Source: Pseudoalteromonas sp. A601 (GTDB lineage: Bacteria > Pseudomonadota > Gammaproteobacteria > Enterobacterales > Alteromonadaceae). From it: 64,000 bases of DNA. A program made the translations under genes and the position numbers. Shown piece after piece: positions 27,103 to 34,714 of this stretch; positions within the stretch are counted from its first letter, which is position 1; every line of letters begins with the position of its first letter. The DNA is taken from NCBI RefSeq assembly GCF_002165575.1, contig NZ_MXQF01000008.1:148921-212920 (forward strand). The letters run 5' to 3'. The notes below the pieces were generated by a model, which saw only the letters and a program-made list of their open reading frames with translations, made no database searches and was not told the origin of the DNA.

Positions 27103-29136
27103 TTATTTCTTCGCGATTTGGCCAAACTTAATATAGTCTTGAGTAATCAGAGCCGCTTCTTCTAAAAACGGGTCTAAGTCGTCAAGTACTTCTGGCAAAT
27201 CATCTAAGTTTTCAACAGGCTTTTCACCTAAACGTGTTAGGCGCTCGTTAGTTCTCGCAAGCGCGCGAGCCTCATTTTCATCTTTTTCTTTGATGCGTGC
27301 GGCTTCCATTAAAGAAATAGTCTTACGATCTTTTTCTTCTTTATAACGAGTAATATCCTCAAACACATAGTTAAACTCTGGTTCGGTTTTAATACGCTGC
27401 GCATGTTGTTTAGCAATATAGTTAATTGCAGGTTTTAAATTATCTACCGAATTATACTTAGCACGAATAATACTATCCCAAGGCAATGCATTATCTTCTT
27501 GGCTTTCACCCCACTCAGCAGGGTCTATCGCTGAAGGAAATGAAATATCCGGTATAACACCTTTGTGCTGAGTACTGCCGCCGTTAATGCGATAAAATTT
27601 GGCAATAGTATATTGTACACTGCCTAATGGGTTGTCATACAAATCATAGGCTCTACCCAACCCTTTATGTTGTTGTACAGTACCTTTACCAAACGTTTGC
27701 TCACCAATCACCACTGCGCGGCCATAATCTTGCATCGCTGCAGCAAAAATTTCTGAAGCTGATGCACTATAACGGTCAACTAAAACAGTCAATGGCCCAT
27801 CATAAAATGTAACACCATCTCTGTCTTTTTGTTCTTCGATGCGATTATTAAGAGTATGGATTTGCACTACAGGGCCTTGGTCAAAAAACAAACCTGACAG
27901 CTGTGTTGCTTCATATAAAGAACCACCACCATTTTGACGTAAATCAATAATGATTCCATCGACTTTAGCTTCTTTGAGTTTAGCGAGTTCAACTTTTACA
28001 TCTTTAGATAAATTATTGTAAAAGCCAGGTATCTCAATAACGCCTATTTTACTGGTTAAATCTGAATACTTCGCTTCGAAAACCTCTGATTTTGCAGCTC
28101 GGTCTTCAAGACGAATTTTATCACGGGTAATTTCTACAACTTTTGGGCTGCCATGTGCATCAGCGCCTTTTAGGTATTGCAAGCGAACTTTAGTGCCCTT
28201 AGGCCCTTTAATTAACTCAACTACATCATCTAAGCGCCAGCCAATGATATCAACAAACTCTTCACCATCTTGTGCAACTCCGATAATACGATCATCAGCT
28301 TTGATTTGTTCAGACTTATCGGCAGGACCACCTGGTACAAGGCTACGTATTACAGTGTAATCTTCATCGTAACTCAGCACAGCACCAATACCTTCTAATT
28401 CAAGATCCATGTCCATCTTGAATTGCTCAGCTCGACGCGGCGAGAGATAAGATGTATGAGCTTCAATGCTTCTGGCAAATGAATTCATAACAATCTGGAA
28501 TGCATCTTCGCTATTTGTTTGCACTAAACGTTTTTGTGCATTGTGGTAGCGTTTGGTCAGTACTTCTTTAATACCTTCCCAATCTTTACCCGTCATCTTT
28601 AAACGTAGCGCGTCATACTTAACGCGTTCACGCCAAAGCTCGTCAAGCTCTGCTTGGGTTTTTGCCCATGCTGCATCTTCACGATCAAAATAATATTCAT
28701 CGTCTTTATCAAATGTCATTTCTTTTTCAAGCAAACTAAGCGAATAATCATAACGCTCAAAACGACGTTTCATACTTAAATTAAAAATATCAAACGTAAA
28801 ATCTAGCTTACCTGTGGTTAATGCATTATCAAATTGGTTGCGGTATTGCTCAAAAGAGGCAATATCCGCAGCCAAAAAGACGCTTTTATTAAAATCAAGG
28901 GACTCGATATAACGATCAAACACTTTACTAGAAAGTTCGTCGTTAAAACGAATGGGTTTATAGTGTGCACGAGTAAATAAGTTTGTCACCCGTTTGCTAG
29001 CCGTACTGTGTTGACTTTCTTGCTTAAGAACAGGCAAGTCTTTTTCTGTCAAAACATCAGCAACTTCAGCTGATGCAAATAATGAACCCGAAAACAGGGC
29101 CGCGACTAACGGAATGAGCGTAAACTTCTGACTCAT
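27103..29136 (-). CDS. prc: Tail-specific periplasmic protease Prc (C-terminal processing peptidase)
   Basis: Periplasmic serine protease that trims FtsI and degrades ssrA-tagged and cell-wall hydrolase proteins. It has 677 residues from MSQKFTLIPLVAALF, a signal peptide; AAGGAG six bases before this ATG decides against a TTG two codons earlier. A PDZ domain spans about 240-320 (LEGIGAVLSYDEDYTVIRSLVPGGPADKS). The catalytic Ser/Lys pair lies in SASASEIFAAAMQDYG and TFGKGTVQQ, residues 459 and 484 by E. coli spacing. It is downstream of proQ, as in E. coli. Confidence 0.97.
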   Translation of the reverse strand: MSQKFTLIPLVAALFSGSLFASAEVADVLTEKDLPVLKQESQHSTASKRVTNLFTRAHYKPIRFNDELSSKVFDRYIESLDFNKSVFLAADIASFEQYRNQFDNALTTGKLDFTFDIFNLSMKRRFERYDYSLSLLEKEMTFDKDDEYYFDREDAAWAKTQAELDELWRERVKYDALRLKMTGKDWEGIKEVLTKRYHNAQKRLVQTNSEDAFQIVMNSFARSIEAHTSYLSPRRAEQFKMDMDLELEGIGAVLSYDEDYTVIRSLVPGGPADKSEQIKADDRIIGVAQDGEEFVDIIGWRLDDVVELIKGPKGTKVRLQYLKGADAHGSPKVVEITRDKIRLEDRAAKSEVFEAKYSDLTSKIGVIEIPGFYNNLSKDVKVELAKLKEAKVDGIIIDLRQNGGGSLYEATQLSGLFFDQGPVVQIHTLNNRIEEQKDRDGVTFYDGPLTVLVDRYSASASEIFAAAMQDYGRAVVIGEQTFGKGTVQQHKGLGRAYDLYDNPLGSVQYTIAKFYRINGGSTQHKGVIPDISFPSAIDPAEWGESQEDNALPWDSIIRAKYNSVDNLKPAINYIAKQHAQRIKTEPEFNYVFEDITRYKEEKDRKTISLMEAARIKEKDENEARALARTNERLTRLGEKPVENLDDLPEVLDDLDPFLEEAALITQDYIKFGQIAKK

Positions 29137-29163
29137 ACACAACTCCTTAATTTTATTTACAGC

Positions 29164-29814
29164 TTAAATGATATACAGGCTGTCTGCTTTTGTTTTAACT
29201 TGCATACCCGTTACTAATTCTACATGAACATCATCTTTGTTCACTTCAGTAATTGTGGCATTAACAAGGGCTTGGCCAAGTTTAACTTTAACTTTGTTAT
29301 TAACCTTGACCTCACTCGCTGGTAAAGGTTCAATTTTGCCTGAGCGTTTTGCCGGTGCAGCTTTTGCTGGGCTATTGTTAACCTTAGCGTTTTTATCACC
29401 ATTTTTAGCAAAGTGGCCAGGTTTCTTTTTATAAGACTTTGTGTCTGAATCATTACGAGGGCGTTGTTGCTTTTTGCGTTTAGCCATTTTTGCACGGCTT
29501 TCTTCAAGCGCTTTTTGAGCATGGTCAATATGCTCTTGCTCAACTTTTTCGCCTTGATTACCATCAAGATCAATACGGAACTCAGACTTAGTAACTGCTT
29601 CAAGGTAACGCCAGTTTGAAGTATACTTTCTAAGCGCCTGACGCACCTGAGTTTTACTTACTTTATCTGACCCTTCAATTCGCTCAGCGATATCTTTAAA
29701 GATACCGACTTTCAGCGGCTTGATACCGTCTTTTTGTTTAAAACATTGTGGAAATTCTTGATATAAGAATTCCAATACTTCATTAATATCTTTTAGCTTG
29801 TTTGTGGTTTCCAT
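29164..29814 (-). CDS. proQ: RNA chaperone ProQ
   Basis: Global small-RNA binding protein. The N-terminal FinO/ProQ domain (residues 1-115) shows 'VLEFLYQEFPQCF', 'PLKVGIFKDI' and 'ALRKYTSNWRYLEAV'. A Lys/Arg-rich linker follows at about 110-170, then a C-terminal SH3-like domain (VKVKLGQALVNATITEVNKDDVHVELVTGMQVKTKADSLYII). At 216 residues it is a little shorter than the 232 of E. coli, mainly in the linker. It is 14 bases after the acidic-protein gene and 27 bases before the prc start, in the operon msrC-(acidic gene)-proQ-prc. Confidence 0.96.
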   Translation of the reverse strand: METTNKLKDINEVLEFLYQEFPQCFKQKDGIKPLKVGIFKDIAERIEGSDKVSKTQVRQALRKYTSNWRYLEAVTKSEFRIDLDGNQGEKVEQEHIDHAQKALEESRAKMAKRKKQQRPRNDSDTKSYKKKPGHFAKNGDKNAKVNNSPAKAAPAKRSGKIEPLPASEVKVNNKVKVKLGQALVNATITEVNKDDVHVELVTGMQVKTKADSLYII

Positions 29815-29828
29815 CTTAGAACCTTTTA

Positions 29829-30107
29829 TTACATCTTTTCATCGATTGATGAATCGACATAGTGTGTTACCCAGTCGGTTAACTCTTCGAACTCAGCCTC
29901 AATAAGCGCCATATCGCCACGAAGGTGTTCCCAAATACCATTTATAATTTCGTCGATCAGTTCACATTCAAGGTCATCTGGTAGACGCTCCCAAGCAATG
30001 TGAATCAAATCATTTAGCGTTTCCGCTACGTGTTCTTCATCCCCTTCCCAATCACCAACATCAGTGATGGCAAACAGATAATCCTGTACATTTAGTAAGT
30101 CTTTCAT
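29829..30107 (-). CDS. Very acidic small protein of unknown function
   Basis: 92 residues, not recognised. It holds 27 Asp/Glu against 4 Lys/Arg, and the sequence looks fully helical with several Trp (DWEGDEEHVAET, AWERLPDDLECELIDEI, TDWVTHYVDSS). It overlaps the msrC stop by four bases (ATGA) and ends 14 bases before proQ, so all three are coupled. This tight placement, intact frame and normal codon use argue that it is real. Its charge is opposite to that of the ProQ linker, which raises the idea of a regulator or partner, but nothing in the sequence proves this. Confidence 0.75.
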   Translation of the reverse strand: MKDLLNVQDYLFAITDVGDWEGDEEHVAETLNDLIHIAWERLPDDLECELIDEIINGIWEHLRGDMALIEAEFEELTDWVTHYVDSSIDEKM

Positions 30108-30565
30108 GCAAGCGTAGCCTCAAAACAAGCAACTAACGCTTCTAGACCTTTCATATCTTCAGCATTAAACCGAGCAATACTCGGACTGTCGATATCTAGA
30201 ACAGCATAAACCTCACCATTTTTAAGGATCGGTATCACTATTTCAGAATTTGACGCAGCATCACAGGCAATATGCCCTGAGAATGCATGTACATCTTCAA
30301 CGAGTTGAGTTTCTGCAGTCGCAGCGGCTGTTCCACAGACCCCTCTTCCAACTGGAATGCGTATACACGCAGGGTTACCTTGAAACGGACCTAGTACTAA
30401 TTCTGACGGGGAGTCCATTAAATAAAAGCCAGCCCAATTCACATCGTCTAATGATGTAAATAATAGCGCGCTTATATTTGCCATGTTGGCTATAATGTTA
30501 GTCTCACCAGTGATTAGCGACTCCGTTTGTTTAACTAATGACTGGTAAAATTCTTGCTTTTGCAT
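30104..30565 (-). CDS. msrC: Free methionine-(R)-sulfoxide reductase
   Basis: GAF-domain enzyme (YebR/fRMsr) that reduces free methionine-R-sulfoxide in the cytosol, repairing oxidative damage. It has 153 residues. The three active-site cysteines lie at 67, 77 and 101 (NPACIRIPVGRGVCGTAA and HIACDAASNSEIV), with the same spacing as Cys84, Cys94 and Cys118 of the E. coli enzyme. The substrate-pocket WAGFY is present. It is the first gene of the minus-strand run leading to proQ and prc, matching the prc-proQ-yebR neighbourhood of E. coli. Confidence 0.95.
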   Translation of the reverse strand: MQKQEFYQSLVKQTESLITGETNIIANMANISALLFTSLDDVNWAGFYLMDSPSELVLGPFQGNPACIRIPVGRGVCGTAAATAETQLVEDVHAFSGHIACDAASNSEIVIPILKNGEVYAVLDIDSPSIARFNAEDMKGLEALVACFEATLA

Positions 30566-30693
30566 ACCAAACTACTTCTTATCAAACATACAGTAGCTAA
30601 AGGTACTCTTTGTGGCCAATAATTGAAACCTTTTAAGGGTAAAAAAAAACAATTTACCCTAATTTTCAGCAAGCTTGCTCAATAATCCTGCTA

Positions 30694-31086
30694 TTAATGT
30701 GAGTCTTTTTTCAGTGCGCCTTTTCTTAACCCATATAAAAATAAACCGGCCGCAAGGGCTGACATTGAGGTATTAACTAAAAAGACCATACCTTGTGTTG
30801 CACTAAGTAAATAACTAAAGATAGCACCACCGAGTAACCCTAGTGTTAACACACCTGAATAATTAACCTTGGCGTATTTAAACATTAATAAATATCCAGG
30901 TACCACAAATGCTGCCATAGTTAACCCGACGATGTGAGCATTGGCAATGGCACTCATAAGTAAATTGAGAAAAATAGTAAACGCATCACCATTTAAGGTC
31001 AGTGCATAATAAGCACCTAATAAACTACCAATAATAATGGGGGAAAGTAGTGACAATGCAACACTCTTTGCAAGTTTATGTTTCAT
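30694..31086 (-). CDS. Small membrane protein of unknown function
   Basis: 130 residues from MKHKLAKSVALSLL, with four predicted membrane helices (about 7-25, 36-65, 74-90 and 96-116) and a short basic C-terminal tail (RKGALKKDSH). No family recognised. The start at 31086 has AGGA six bases upstream; the frame extends to 31128, but that ATG lacks a site. It stands alone between msrC and the tRNA genes, with gaps of about 130 bases on each side. The intact frame and good ribosome site support a real gene. Confidence 0.6.
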   Translation of the reverse strand: MKHKLAKSVALSLLSPIIIGSLLGAYYALTLNGDAFTIFLNLLMSAIANAHIVGLTMAAFVVPGYLLMFKYAKVNYSGVLTLGLLGGAIFSYLLSATQGMVFLVNTSMSALAAGLFLYGLRKGALKKDSH

Positions 31087-31184
31087 TAAGCGTCCTAAAT
31101 CATGTAAGTATTTAGACCAATCATGCATGATGTTTTTTGACTTCGAAATAGAGACTATGGTCGTAATTATTTTTTCAAAGGTAT

Positions 31185-31210
31185 AAAAAAACCCGCTATA
31201 AGCGGGTTTT
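31185..31210 (-). terminator. Intrinsic terminator of the tRNA-Ser array
   Basis: Perfect 10-bp stem AAAACCCGCT/AGCGGGTTTT (31188-31197 and 31201-31210) with an ATA loop, six T following on the minus strand. It ends six bases after the CCA of the last tRNA. Confidence 0.92.
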
Positions 31211-31215
31211 ATATA

Positions 31216-31306
31216 TGGTGGAGAGATAGGGATTTGAACCCTAGAGGGGCTACAAACCCCTGCCGGTTTTCAAGACCGGTGCATTCGGCCACTCTGCCAT
31301 CTCTCC
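31216..31306 (-). tRNA. tRNA-Ser(UGA), copy 4 in transcription order
   Basis: 91 bases with acceptor stem GGAGAGA/TCTCTCC, long variable arm and encoded CCA. Anticodon TGA lies at 31272-31270 in CTTGAAA, reading UCA and related serine codons. The discriminator base is A, whereas E. coli serine tRNAs carry G. Identical to the copies at 31360 and 31504. Confidence 0.97.
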
Positions 31307-31359
31307 GAAACTGCTGTAAGTTACGAGTAAGAGTGTACTCATAACTATTTTAAATTAAG

Positions 31360-31450
31360 TGGTGGAGAGATAGGGATTTGAACCCTAGAGGGGCTACAAA
31401 CCCCTGCCGGTTTTCAAGACCGGTGCATTCGGCCACTCTGCCATCTCTCC
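31360..31450 (-). tRNA. tRNA-Ser(UGA), copy 3 in transcription order
   Basis: Same 91-base sequence as the gene at 31216, exactly 144 bases upstream of it, separated by a 53-base spacer repeated without change. Long variable arm, TGA anticodon and encoded CCA. Confidence 0.97.
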
Positions 31451-31503
31451 GAAACTGCTGTAAGTTACGAGTAAGAGTGTACTCATAACTATTTTAAATT
31501 AAG

Positions 31504-31594
31504 TGGTGGAGAGATAGGGATTTGAACCCTAGAGGGGCTACAAACCCCTGCCGGTTTTCAAGACCGGTGCATTCGGCCACTCTGCCATCTCTCC
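31504..31594 (-). tRNA. tRNA-Ser(UGA), copy 2 in transcription order
   Basis: Same 91-base sequence as the two downstream copies, again at 144-base spacing and with the same 53-base spacer. Confidence 0.97.
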
Positions 31595-31647
31595 GAAACT
31601 GCTGTAAGTTACGAGTAAGAGTGTACTCATAACTATTTTAAATTAAG

Positions 31648-31738
31648 TGGTGGAGAGATAGGGATTTGAACCCTAGAGGGGCTACAAACCCCTGCCGGTT
31701 TTCAAGACCGGTGCATTCGACCACTCTGCCATCTCTCC
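31648..31738 (-). tRNA. tRNA-Ser(UGA), promoter-proximal copy
   Basis: First transcribed copy. It differs from the other three by one base in the D loop (AGTGGTCGAA here, AGTGGCCGAA in the rest). TGA anticodon, long variable arm and encoded CCA are unchanged. Confidence 0.97.
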
Positions 31739-31748
31739 GACGGCGTGC

Positions 31749-31777
31749 ATAATAGATAAACCAATGCTCTTTGTGAA
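31749..31777 (-). promoter_or_regulatory. Promoter of the tRNA-Ser array
   Basis: On the minus strand TTCACA (31777-31772), a 17-base spacer and TATTAT (31754-31749), each 5/6 to consensus. A GC-rich stretch (GCACGCCG) follows toward the first tRNA. This is the layout expected of a strong, stringently controlled stable-RNA promoter. Confidence 0.75.
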
Positions 31778-31990
31778 GCTTTTTTTATAAAAAACTTTTC
31801 AAGTGCTTAAAAAACAATTAATTTGCATACTCTTCGCACAAGTAAGCTGAATAATCGTACAACCTGGAACTTTTATATTTATTTCATGGTCTATTGAACT
31901 ACAAACATTTGCCCAAATATATAAGTCTTGATAGTCTAACTCTAGTTAATTATCGGAACTACAACCAGTTTCACTTAAAGGAGCTCTACA

Positions 31991-32656
31991 ATGGCATTTA
32001 ATCATTCGTACAATACCGCTAAACCGGTTATGTCGACCATTGAAACAAACAAGGTACTTAAAAACACCTATTTCTTACTGGCCATGACATTAGCATTTAG
32101 TGCAGTGACGGCTGGTATCTCAATGGCATTACAACTACCTTACTTTATGGGGTTAGTTTTCACACTTATTTCTTTTGGCTTATTATTTGTAGTGAATAAA
32201 AAAGCGGATAGCGCATCAGGCGTAGCCTGGGTGTTTGCATTCACAGGCCTCATGGGCGCAGGCCTAGGGCCATTGCTAAACCACTACGCAGCATTACCTA
32301 ATGGTCCTATGTTAATTATGCAAGCGTTAGGTTCAACAGCATTAATTTTCTTTGGTTTATCTGCTTATGCACTTAATACCAAAAAAGACTTCTCATTTAT
32401 GGGTGGCTTTTTAACAGTCGGTTTACTGGTGGTAATTGTTGCAAGTATTGTTAATATTTTCATCGGCAGTTCACTGATGTTTATGGTACTTAATGCCGCA
32501 GTTGTATTAATTATGTCAGGCTTAATCCTATTTGATACAAGCCGAATCATTAACGGTGGTGAAACGAATTATATCCGCGCTACAGTGTCTTTATACCTAA
32601 GCGTGTATAACTTATTTACTTCATTACTGGCCCTGCTTGGCGCAAATAATGACTAA
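31991..32656 (+). CDS. yccA: Bax inhibitor-1/YccA family membrane protein
   Basis: Inner-membrane protein; E. coli YccA is a substrate and modulator of the FtsH protease complex. It has 221 residues with a short cytosolic N-terminus and seven membrane helices. The family block 'LILFDTSRIINGGETNYIRATVSLYLSVYNLFTSLLALLG' lies near the C-terminus. AAGGAG is seven bases before the ATG. A strong terminator follows. In E. coli yccA lies beside tusE; here the whole tus cluster follows. Confidence 0.95.
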   Translation: MAFNHSYNTAKPVMSTIETNKVLKNTYFLLAMTLAFSAVTAGISMALQLPYFMGLVFTLISFGLLFVVNKKADSASGVAWVFAFTGLMGAGLGPLLNHYAALPNGPMLIMQALGSTALIFFGLSAYALNTKKDFSFMGGFLTVGLLVVIVASIVNIFIGSSLMFMVLNAAVVLIMSGLILFDTSRIINGGETNYIRATVSLYLSVYNLFTSLLALLGANND

Positions 32657-32676
32657 TTAAAAAGTTCTGTTAAAAT

Positions 32677-32702
32677 AGCCCCTCTTTAGGGGCTTTTTTT
32701 TT
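32677..32702 (+). terminator. Intrinsic terminator between yccA and tusD
   Basis: 7-bp stem AGCCCCT/AGGGGCT (32677-32683 and 32688-32694) with a CTTT loop and nine T. It ends ten bases before the TTG start of tusD, leaving no room for a separate promoter between them. Confidence 0.9.
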
Positions 32703-32711
32703 GGATTAGTT

Positions 32712-33065
32712 TTGGCACGATTCGTACTTTCGCTGCATAGCGCACCGTCCGACCACGACACCACACAACGATTATATAAATTTGCATTAGCCTGTCTGGC
32801 ACAGGGCCACGCTATTGATGCTATTTTTTTGTACCAACACGGTGTTTTCCATGCCAGTGAACACATTAACCTTGCTACAGACGAACTGGCAATTAAATCG
32901 CTATGGCAGCAATTACATCAGCATAATATAAATTTAATGCTCTGTGTAACGGCTGCTGAGAAACGCGGACTCAATTTAGCTACCACGGGTGTTTTTAGCG
33001 TCGCAGGGCTTGCCGAATTTGCCATGCTTGCCAGTGAAGCCGATAAGTGGGTGCAATTTAAATGA
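32712..33065 (+). CDS. tusD: Sulfurtransferase complex subunit TusD
   Basis: Part of the TusBCD relay that passes persulfide sulfur from TusA to TusE for 2-thiolation of tRNA wobble uridine. It has 117 residues. The active cysteine at residue 78 lies in LMLCVTAAEKRGL, same position as E. coli Cys78. The start is a TTG at 32712 with GGA six bases upstream; no in-frame ATG exists near the family start. It overlaps tusC by four bases (ATGA). Confidence 0.93.
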   Translation: MARFVLSLHSAPSDHDTTQRLYKFALACLAQGHAIDAIFLYQHGVFHASEHINLATDELAIKSLWQQLHQHNINLMLCVTAAEKRGLNLATTGVFSVAGLAEFAMLASEADKWVQFK

Positions 33066-33418
33066 TCAACGTACTGGTATTAAGTCAGCATGCTCCATTT
33101 GATGATATGCATATCCGTGATGCACTCGACATGACGTTAATATTTGCTGCTATTGAACAAAATATTAGTTGGCTATTCACAGGCCCTGCTGTTCTTGCTT
33201 TGAAAAAAGGCCAAGAAGCTGAATCGCTTGGCTTAAAAAACTACTTTAAAAGCATTAAAACGCTCGAAATTTATGATGTAGAAAATATCTACGTATGTGA
33301 AAAGTCATTAATCGATTACAATTTAGATATTAACGACTTGATCATTGAGGCAAAAGCGTTAGATTTTAAAGCACAGCGTGATTTAATTACTCAACAACAA
33401 CAGGTGATTAATTTATGA
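33062..33418 (+). CDS. tusC: Sulfurtransferase complex subunit TusC
   Basis: DsrF-like subunit of the heterohexameric TusBCD complex, structural partner of TusD. It has 118 residues with the family pattern 'RDALDMTLIFAAIEQNISWLFTGPAVLALKKGQ' at about 19-51. It overlaps tusD and tusB by four bases each, so the three subunits are translated in a coupled way that fits their equal stoichiometry. Confidence 0.93.
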   Translation: MINVLVLSQHAPFDDMHIRDALDMTLIFAAIEQNISWLFTGPAVLALKKGQEAESLGLKNYFKSIKTLEIYDVENIYVCEKSLIDYNLDINDLIIEAKALDFKAQRDLITQQQQVINL

Positions 33419-33681
33419 GTACTTTACATATTTTTTCAAAACCAATTAGCTATTATGATAATGCCAGGCTGGTTAACTTGATTCAGCCACAGGACAAGGT
33501 ATTGTTGGTCAGTGATGCTTGTTACTCAATAAACCTTTATCGCCAGCTAGCAGCATCTCTTTTAGTATTAGCTGAAGATGCTTCGGCACGGGGGATCGAT
33601 ATTGTAAAACCCGATGAGTGCCAAAATTATGCTGACTTTGTTGCATTAACTCTTTCCACTTCGCAATCTATTACTTGGTAA
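33415..33681 (+). CDS. tusB: Sulfurtransferase complex subunit TusB
   Basis: DsrH-like third subunit of TusBCD. It has 88 residues with 'MSTLHIFSKP' at the start, 'DKVLLVSDACYSI' (about 27-39), and an ending 'DFVALTLSTSQSITW' like the E. coli 'FV.L.....V..W'. The start overlaps the tusC stop (ATGA) and tusE begins three bases after its stop. Confidence 0.92.
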   Translation: MSTLHIFSKPISYYDNARLVNLIQPQDKVLLVSDACYSINLYRQLAASLLVLAEDASARGIDIVKPDECQNYADFVALTLSTSQSITW

Positions 33682-33684
33682 CAC

Positions 33685-34014
33685 ATGCTAGAATTTAATC
33701 AACAACACATTGAAACGGATAAACAAGGCTACCTGCTCGATCACCAACTTTGGACACCTGCCCTCGCCCCGGTTTTAGCAGAGCAAGAAAGCATTATACT
33801 CAGTGAACAACATTGGGAAGTGATAAACTTTGTACGTGATTTTTACCTTGAATATAATACCAGCCCAGCAATAAGAATGCTGGTAAAAGCCATGGCTAAA
33901 GCACTGGGTGAAGATAAAGGTAACAGTATTTACTTGTATAAGCTCTTCCCAAAGGGCCCTGCCAAACAAGCGACCAAAATTGCCGGTTTACCCAAGCCTG
34001 CTCGGTGTATTTAA
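33685..34014 (+). CDS. tusE: Sulfur relay protein TusE (DsrC family)
   Basis: Takes sulfur from TusD and delivers it to MnmA, which is also encoded in this window. It has 109 residues. The C-terminal arm PKPARCI carries the swinging cysteine at residue 108, the penultimate position as in E. coli. DsrC-type core '[23 protein letters not shown]' is present. It follows tusB directly, and rluE starts two bases after its stop. Confidence 0.94.
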   Translation: MLEFNQQHIETDKQGYLLDHQLWTPALAPVLAEQESIILSEQHWEVINFVRDFYLEYNTSPAIRMLVKAMAKALGEDKGNSIYLYKLFPKGPAKQATKIAGLPKPARCI

Positions 34015-34016
34015 CC

Positions 34017-34682
34017 ATGACATCTAATAAGCCAATAAATAGACGTAATAGCGGCCGAAGTTTTAGCCGTGATCTTACTCGACAAAAACCGACAAAAGCG
34101 CATAATAAACGAGAAGTTAAACAACAAATACCTTTAGCTGAACGTAAAATTGTTTTGTTTAATAAGCCATTCGATGTGTTATGTCAGTTTACAGATGAAG
34201 ATAACCGTAAAACCTTAGCAGACTTTATAGATATAAAAGGTGTATATGCTGCGGGAAGGCTCGATAGAGACAGCGAAGGGCTATTACTATTAACTAATTG
34301 TGGTAAATTACAAAATACTTTAACAGCTCCGCATAAAAGAACCAGTAAAACATATTGGGTTCAAGTTGAAGGAGAGCCTACAGATGAGGCAATTGATGCA
34401 TTATGTAAAGGTGTAGAACTAAAAGATGGTATGACATTACCAGCCAAGGTCGAGCGTTTACACCCCCCCCATTTGTGGCCCCGCACGCCTGCGGTTCGTG
34501 AGCGAAAAAACATTCCTACTAGCTGGTTAAGTATTACACTCAGCGAAGGTAAAAACCGCCAAGTTAGACGTATGACAGCACATATAGGTTACCCTACACT
34601 TCGTTTAATACGCTATCGAATTGGTCAATATACGCTAGATAACATTAAAAATGGCGAATACCAATTACTTCAAGGTGAGTAG
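34017..34682 (+). CDS. rluE: 23S rRNA pseudouridine synthase RluE
   Basis: RsuA-family synthase that in E. coli makes pseudouridine 2457 of 23S rRNA. It has 221 residues from [10 protein letters not shown]; a GTG at 34005 is in frame but overlaps the tusE end. A basic N-terminus lacking an S4 domain is followed by the catalytic motif [14 protein letters not shown]. Next comes '[58 protein letters not shown]', which matches E. coli RluE well. A run of eight C at 34463-34470 lies in the coding part. It probably ends the tus operon. Confidence 0.92.
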   Translation: MTSNKPINRRNSGRSFSRDLTRQKPTKAHNKREVKQQIPLAERKIVLFNKPFDVLCQFTDEDNRKTLADFIDIKGVYAAGRLDRDSEGLLLLTNCGKLQNTLTAPHKRTSKTYWVQVEGEPTDEAIDALCKGVELKDGMTLPAKVERLHPPHLWPRTPAVRERKNIPTSWLSITLSEGKNRQVRRMTAHIGYPTLRLIRYRIGQYTLDNIKNGEYQLLQGE

Positions 34683-34687
34683 CTTAT

Positions 34688-34714
34688 GCATCGCTTAATC
34701 AATATAAGCGATGC
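34688..34714. terminator. Hairpin between convergent rluE and the diguanylate cyclase gene
   Basis: Perfect 10-bp stem GCATCGCTTA/TAAGCGATGC (34688-34697 and 34705-34714), 7-base loop, overlapping the stop codon of the minus-strand gene. T-runs are weak on both sides, so it is a possible rather than a certain bidirectional terminator. Confidence 0.5.

Larger units (their letters stand above)
31216..31738 (-). repeat. Tandem 144-bp repeat of tRNA-Ser plus spacer
   Basis: Four tRNA units and three 53-base spacers. The spacers are identical and hold an imperfect inverted repeat (GTTACGAGTA with TACTCATAAC) that may guide RNA processing. The exact identity points to recent duplication or ongoing homologous exchange. 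Confidence 0.95.

Noticed and set aside
31216..31738. Regularly spaced repeats that could suggest a CRISPR array
   Set aside because: The repeated unit folds as a serine tRNA with encoded CCA, and the spacers are identical rather than unique.
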